Below, one piece after another: positions 60,194 to 64,000 of a stretch of DNA of 64,000 nt (positions within the stretch are counted from its first letter, which is position 1; the number at the start of each line of letters is the position of its first letter). Under the pieces are notes generated by a model that worked only from the letters and a program-made list of their open reading frames with translations, was not told the DNA's origin and searched no databases. Source of the DNA: Methylopila henanensis. GTDB taxonomy: Bacteria; Pseudomonadota; Alphaproteobacteria; Rhizobiales; Methylopilaceae. Where the stretch lies: assembly GCF_042681025.1 (NCBI RefSeq), contig NZ_JBHUER010000008.1, positions 124,001 to 188,000 on the forward strand, given 5' to 3'. A program made the translations under genes and the position numbers.

Positions 60194-60838
60194 TCAGCGG
60201 CCCGCCCCGGAGAGCAGGCGGCGCAGACGCTCGTTCTCCGCGCGCAGGCGCTCGATCTCTTCGCGCGCGGGAGCGATCGCCCGCTCCAGCTCCTCCACCG
60301 TGAAGCGCGGCGTGATGTGCTGCGGGCAATTCCAGTCGAAAGCCTCGACACGAACGATCGCCCGGCGTTCGGTCACCGGTCCCCGGCCTTCGGCCGCGGC
60401 GGTCGCCTCGCGTTCCGGATCCCGGACCTCGTCGACCATCTGCAGGCGGCCGAAAATCTTGAGCCGCCGTTGATGGGCGTAGTCCATCAGGAAGAGCGAC
60501 ACCCGATCGTTGACGGCGACGTTGCCTACCGTGACGTATTGCCGGTTGCCGCGAAAATCCGCGAAGCCCAGCGTGCGCTCGTCCTGCGCCTGCAGGAACC
60601 CCGCCGGCCCGCCCCGGTACTGGACATAGGGCCAGCCGGTCTCGGAGACCGAGGCGAGATAGAACCCGTCGCGTTCCGCGATGAAGGCTCGTTCCGCCTC
60701 TCCGAGCCGGTCGTTGCGGACCAGGCCGTCCGTGTCCCGCGTTCCGTCCAGGCGGGCGTATTGCGCCGCGCCGCCATAGCGCTCGCGCGCCGCCCTCACG
60801 GAGGGCGTGGACGCGAGCTGAAGCCATTTGTGGATCAT
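60194..60838 (-). CDS. Pyridoxamine 5'-phosphate oxidase-family (FMN-binding split barrel) protein
   Basis: A 214-residue flavin-type split-barrel protein. AFIAERDGFYLASVSETGWPYVQYRGGP is the first conserved strand pair, LGFADFRGNRQYVTVGNVAVNDRVSLFLMDY the FMN-phosphate region, and RRLKIFGRLQMVD the following strand. The last 35 residues (ELERAIAPAREEIERLRAENERLRRLL) form a coiled coil, probably for dimerisation. Enzymatic role unknown. ATG 60838 has AAGGA at 8 nt. It follows the MBL-fold gene by 16 nt in the same direction. Confidence 0.88.
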   Translation of the reverse strand: MIHKWLQLASTPSVRAARERYGGAAQYARLDGTRDTDGLVRNDRLGEAERAFIAERDGFYLASVSETGWPYVQYRGGPAGFLQAQDERTLGFADFRGNRQYVTVGNVAVNDRVSLFLMDYAHQRRLKIFGRLQMVDEVRDPEREATAAAEGRGPVTERRAIVRVEAFDWNCPQHITPRFTVEELERAIAPAREEIERLRAENERLRRLLSGAGR

Positions 60839-60854
60839 CTCAGCTTCCTTCGGC

Positions 60855-61820
60855 CTAGTCCTGATAGGCCCAATCGGCGACGGACCAGCGCAGGCGGCCC
60901 CGATCGGAGACGATCCGGCCAAGGCCGGGGAACGGCATATGCGTCGCCGCGATGAGCGCTCCCTCCTCGGCCGCGCGCGGGAAGAAGCGGGCGCGCATGG
61001 CCTCGGCGGCCGGCCGGTCCTGCTCGAACAGGAAGTTCACGTCGGCGCCCATCCCCGGATGGACCACGGGAAAGATCATGTCCGAGACCATGATCAGGCT
61101 CCTGGACCCGTCCTCGATCCGCACGCCGATATGGCCGGGGGTGTGGCCCGTCAGGTCCACGAGCGAGAGGCCCCGCATGATCTCGTGATCGCCCTGCGTC
61201 GCCTGGAGCTTGGGATAGAGCCGCACGAGGTCCGACGCGAACCGGAAGCTGGTCTGGAGGTAGTCGGGCGCGCCGGCCCGCTTCGCCGGGTCGGTCCAGT
61301 GAACGACGTCGCGCCGGTCGACATAGACCTCGGCGTTCGGAAAGCGGCGCTGTCCGCCCGCCACGAGCCCGCCCATGTGGTCCTGATGCATGTGGGTCAC
61401 GATCACGGCGTCGATCTGGTCCGGCCGCAGACCGCGCGCGGCGAGCGCCTCGGGGAGGCGCCCGGTCTCGCCGATCGAGCCCGCCGGCCCGGCGTCGATC
61501 AGAATGCGGCTCGCGCCGTCCTCGACCAGATACTGGTTGAACAGGAAGCGCACACCGCCCGGCCGGGCGGTGAACTGCGCCTTGGCTTCCGCCTCGACCT
61601 GAGCGGCCGTCCGTCCGGGGAAGTAGGAGAAGGGCATGTCCGCATAGCCGTCCGTCAGCGCCGTGACGGTGAACCGGCCGATCCTGATCTGCGCGAGCGG
61701 CGCCGGCGCGGTCGCGGGCGGCGGGTTCGCGGCGAGGGACGCATGGGGCCGCGCGACGGCGCCGAGGGCGGCGCCGGAAAGGCCGAGGGCCAAAGCCCGG
61801 CGAGAGAGCGAAAACGACAT
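60855..61820 (-). CDS. Exported MBL-fold metallo-hydrolase
   Basis: A 321-residue metallo-beta-lactamase-fold protein with an N-terminal Tat-like export signal (SRRALALGLSGAALGAVA). The metal motif is THMHQDHMGG at 142-151, with later ligands in HTPGHIGV, SDMIFP and ATHMPFPGLG. It is closest to lactonase/AHL-type or quorum-quenching-like periplasmic members, but the substrate is not known. It is divergent from a LysR gene and precedes the PPOX-type gene. Confidence 0.92.
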   Translation of the reverse strand: MSFSLSRRALALGLSGAALGAVARPHASLAANPPPATAPAPLAQIRIGRFTVTALTDGYADMPFSYFPGRTAAQVEAEAKAQFTARPGGVRFLFNQYLVEDGASRILIDAGPAGSIGETGRLPEALAARGLRPDQIDAVIVTHMHQDHMGGLVAGGQRRFPNAEVYVDRRDVVHWTDPAKRAGAPDYLQTSFRFASDLVRLYPKLQATQGDHEIMRGLSLVDLTGHTPGHIGVRIEDGSRSLIMVSDMIFPVVHPGMGADVNFLFEQDRPAAEAMRARFFPRAAEEGALIAATHMPFPGLGRIVSDRGRLRWSVADWAYQD

Positions 61821-61960
61821 GGGACACCTCCAGTTGGGAGGCCGAACCCTTCGTCCTGATCGGCTCCTGCGGCTCGGCTGAGGACAGACCTAGACCCTCT
61901 TGCCGCGCGGCAATATCCTCCGGTTCAGGGATGCTTCCTCTCGATTTATGGAAGGCAGGA

Positions 61961-62875
61961 ATGGATCGGCTCGAGGCCATGTCGGTGCTGCTCGCCGTCG
62001 TCGAGGAGGGCAGCCTTTCGGCGGCTTCCCGGCGCCTGCGGGCGCCCCTCGCCACCGTGAGCCGCAAGGTCGCCGAGCTCGAGAAGCATGTGCGGACGCA
62101 GCTTCTGGTGCGGACCAGCCGCCGCGTCCAGCTCACCGACGCCGGCCGGGCCTATGTCGAGGCCGCAAGGCGCATTCTGGAGCAGGTCGAGGAGGCCGAA
62201 CGCGACGCCGCGGGCGAGCGCAGCGCCCCCCGGGGCGAACTCGACGTGACCGCGCCCAGCGTGTTCGGGCGGACGCACCTGCTGCCGATCGCGGTCGACT
62301 TCCTGAAGGAGCAGCGGGAGATCGGCGTCCGGCTGCACCTCTACGATCGCCAGGTGAACCTGATCGAGGAGCGGATCGACGTCGCCGTCCGCATCGGACA
62401 TCTGGTCGACAGCGATCTCCGGGCGACGAAAGTGGGCGAGGTGCGCAGGGTGGCCTGCGCCAGCCCCGCCTATCTCGCGAGACGCGGGACGCCGGCGGCG
62501 CCGGACGACCTCCCGGCCCATGACGGCGTCACGTTCCGGGGCTTCAAGACCTCGCCGGAGTGGCGCTACCGCGGCGACAACCCGGTCTGGTCAGCGGAAC
62601 CGCGCACGCGCCTCGCCGTGAACTCGACCGAGGCCGCGGTCGCGGCGGCCGTGGCGGGCCTCGGCGTCCTTCGCGTGATCTCCTACCAGATCGAAGCGGA
62701 ACTTGAGTCAGGGGCTCTCGTTCCGATCCTCGAGGAGTTCGCGCCCGCCCCGCTGCCGGTCAGCCTCGTCTACCCGGAAGCGGTCGTCCGGCTGCGCAAG
62801 GTCCGCGCCTTCCTCGACTGGACCGTTCCGCGGCTCCGGACGCGCCTGCAACGCCCCGACGGGCGGACGGCCTGA
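61961..62875 (+). CDS. LysR-family transcriptional regulator (CrgA-like)
   Basis: A 304-residue LTTR with winged helix MDRLEAMSVLLAVVEEG and SLSAASRRLRAPLATVSRKVAELEK, and a periplasmic-binding-like effector domain (PRGELDVTAPSVFGRTHLLP). It resembles the large group that regulates divergently placed oxidoreductases and hydrolases. ATG 61961 has GGAAGG about 6 nt upstream; ATG 61931 has none. It probably regulates the divergent MBL-fold gene. Confidence 0.93.
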   Translation: MDRLEAMSVLLAVVEEGSLSAASRRLRAPLATVSRKVAELEKHVRTQLLVRTSRRVQLTDAGRAYVEAARRILEQVEEAERDAAGERSAPRGELDVTAPSVFGRTHLLPIAVDFLKEQREIGVRLHLYDRQVNLIEERIDVAVRIGHLVDSDLRATKVGEVRRVACASPAYLARRGTPAAPDDLPAHDGVTFRGFKTSPEWRYRGDNPVWSAEPRTRLAVNSTEAAVAAAVAGLGVLRVISYQIEAELESGALVPILEEFAPAPLPVSLVYPEAVVRLRKVRAFLDWTVPRLRTRLQRPDGRTA

Positions 62876-62896
62876 AAAAGGCAGGTCCGGCTCCCG

Positions 62897-63799
62897 TCAG
62901 GCGCTCACCGCGGTCTTGAGCAGTCGTTCGAGCCAGTCCGCGAAGACCTGAAGCCGGCGCGAGAGGTGCTGCCGGTGATGGTACAGCAGCGCCATCGGCA
63001 TCGGCGCCGCGCGGTGCTTCGGCAGCACCTCCACCAGCTCGCCCGCGGCGATGTGCGACCTCACGTCGTAGGCCGGGATCTGGATCAGGCCGAGCCCGGC
63101 GAGGCAGCAGGCGATGTAGGCTTCGGCGTTGTTGACGGAGACGCGGCTCCGCATGGCGGTCGCATGGACGGCGCCGTCCCGCGACCATTCCCAGTCCTCG
63201 ACGCGCCCGCTCGAAGGCGAGGCGTAGTTGACGGCGAGGTGGTCCGACAGATCCTCGGGAGCCAGAGGCACGCCATGGCGCTTCAGATAGGCCGGGCTCG
63301 CGACGTTGATCAGCTCCAGCTCCCCGATCTGGCGCGCGATCAGGCCGGTGTCGCCGATCGCGCCCACGCGGAGGACGCAATCCACGCCGTCCTGGACGAG
63401 GTCGACCGCCCGGTCGGTCACGCCGAGATCGACGTCGATGTCGGGATACTGGTCGAGCAGGGTGGGCAGGGCCGGAGCGATGATCAGCCGGCCGATGCGG
63501 CCCGGAACGTTGATCCGCACCTTTCCCGACGGATGCGACGCGCTCTGGCGGAACAGCCCTTCCGTCTCCTCGACGTCGGCGATCAGCCGCACGCAGCGCT
63601 CGTAGAAGGCGGCGCCGTCCTGCGTGGCCGACACCCTTCGCGTGGTCCGGCGCAGCAGCTGGGTCCCTACGCGCGCCTCGAGCTCCTGCACCGCGGCCGA
63701 GGCCGAGGAGCGGGGAACGCCGAGCGAATCCGCCGCGCGCGTGAAGCTCGAACACTCGACGACGCGCGCGAAGATGCGGAAAAGCTCGATCCGGTCCAT
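62897..63799 (-). CDS. LysR-family transcriptional regulator (CrgA-like)
   Basis: A 300-residue LTTR with the N-terminal MDRIELFRIFARVVECSSFT and AADSLGVPRSSASAAVQELEA winged helix and an effector domain (GKVRINVPGRIGRLIIAPALP). It is similar in layout to its convergent neighbour but clearly different in sequence. It is divergent from a short-chain dehydrogenase gene, the usual target of this subgroup. Confidence 0.94.
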   Translation of the reverse strand: MDRIELFRIFARVVECSSFTRAADSLGVPRSSASAAVQELEARVGTQLLRRTTRRVSATQDGAAFYERCVRLIADVEETEGLFRQSASHPSGKVRINVPGRIGRLIIAPALPTLLDQYPDIDVDLGVTDRAVDLVQDGVDCVLRVGAIGDTGLIARQIGELELINVASPAYLKRHGVPLAPEDLSDHLAVNYASPSSGRVEDWEWSRDGAVHATAMRSRVSVNNAEAYIACCLAGLGLIQIPAYDVRSHIAAGELVEVLPKHRAAPMPMALLYHHRQHLSRRLQVFADWLERLLKTAVSA

Positions 63800-63930
63800 G
63801 ATCGCGGGCGGTCCGATTGTTCGGCGTTTCGGTCAGGTGTTGTCAGAAGTAGCATCTTTATCCACGAAATTCACACGGTAGCTTTCCCCACGCGGCCGCA
63901 GCGGCGGACGCGTCTTGCAGGAGCGAAGCG
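63800..63930. promoter_or_regulatory. Divergent LysR-SDR promoter region
   Basis: The 131-bp interval contains TTGTCAGAAGTAGCATCTTT at 63840-63859, the most AT-rich segment, and TTCACACGG near 63870. It should hold the promoters of the regulator and the dehydrogenase. Confidence 0.35.
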
Positions 63931-64000
63931 ATGGCCGACCACAGCATCAAAGGCAAAACCGTCATCATAGCGGGCGGCGCGAAGAACCTGGGCGGCCTGA
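63931..64000 (+). CDS. Short-chain dehydrogenase (N-terminus only)
   Basis: The first 23 codons read MADHSIKGKTVIIAGGAKNL and then GGL before the window ends. GKTVIIAGGAKNLGG is the nucleotide-binding T/A-G-x-x-x-x-G-G loop of short-chain dehydrogenases. AGGAG precedes the ATG at 7-8 nt. Substrate cannot be told. Confidence 0.8.
   Translation, partial: MADHSIKGKTVIIAGGAKNLGGL

Overview
The window is very GC-rich DNA (roughly 70 % by eye) from an alphaproteobacterium, most likely of the order Hyphomicrobiales (Rhizobiales). This rests on a RegB/RegA (ActS/ActR) redox pair next to a cyoABCD operon, an alphaproteobacterial-type CheY-CheZ pair, the order lgt-midA-pgeF, and REP-like intergenic palindromes of a type common in rhizobia. 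No genus can be named from the sequence alone. Two runs of N (716-771 and 2462-2490) are assembly gaps on either side of the lactate permease gene.

Layout. 1-3.5 kb: partial ppx/gppA exopolyphosphatase, L-lactate permease, tRNA-Gln(CTG) and a small basic hypothetical protein. 3.5-8 kb: a leftward SsuABC-like ABC uptake operon ending in a flavin-dependent monooxygenase. 8.3-13.4 kb: ferredoxin-NADP reductase, a translationally coupled chain (ABC exporter, DUF1810, flavin amine oxidase) and a DUF1772 membrane protein. 13.4-20.3 kb: one tight leftward operon, cyoABCD-surf1-regB-regA, encoding a quinol oxidase with its assembly factor and a redox two-component system. 20.5-24 kb: MHS-type transporter, PhnB-like VOC protein, Asp-box beta-propeller, MoaD/ThiS-like carrier and a 62-residue protein. 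24.5-29.8 kb: a second SsuABC-like ABC operon, divergent from a periplasmic rhodanese and a YeeE/TsuA-type transporter, which together look like inorganic or organic sulfur acquisition.

29.7-43.9 kb is an accessory catabolic region: CaiB-type CoA-transferase and acyl-CoA dehydrogenase; LysR regulator divergent from an orphan TctC-type binding protein and a MaoC hydratase; then a long leftward series of GntR regulator, a third NMT1/SsuA-type ABC transporter, MDR-type dehydrogenase, PaaI thioesterase, VOC protein, acyl-CoA ligase and a gamma-glutamyltransferase-family amidohydrolase. The order suggests import and CoA-dependent breakdown of a small acid or amide whose identity cannot be read from the sequence.

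44-53.6 kb is mostly core: TerC, MaoC, CheY, CheZ, Lgt, MidA, PgeF, Prs and an MHYT-PAS-GGDEF-EAL protein. 53.6-57.3 kb has an AraC regulator, a Tat-exported aldo/keto reductase, a small exported protein and a secreted glycerophosphodiesterase. 57.4-60.1 kb is the most unusual stretch: an AT-richer gene encoding a Schlafen/AlbA_2-type protein lies between two diverged direct copies of the 5' end of the glycerophosphodiesterase gene, the distal copy being a frameshifted fragment. The window ends with a PPOX-family protein, an exported MBL-fold hydrolase, two LysR regulators and the first 23 codons of an SDR dehydrogenase.
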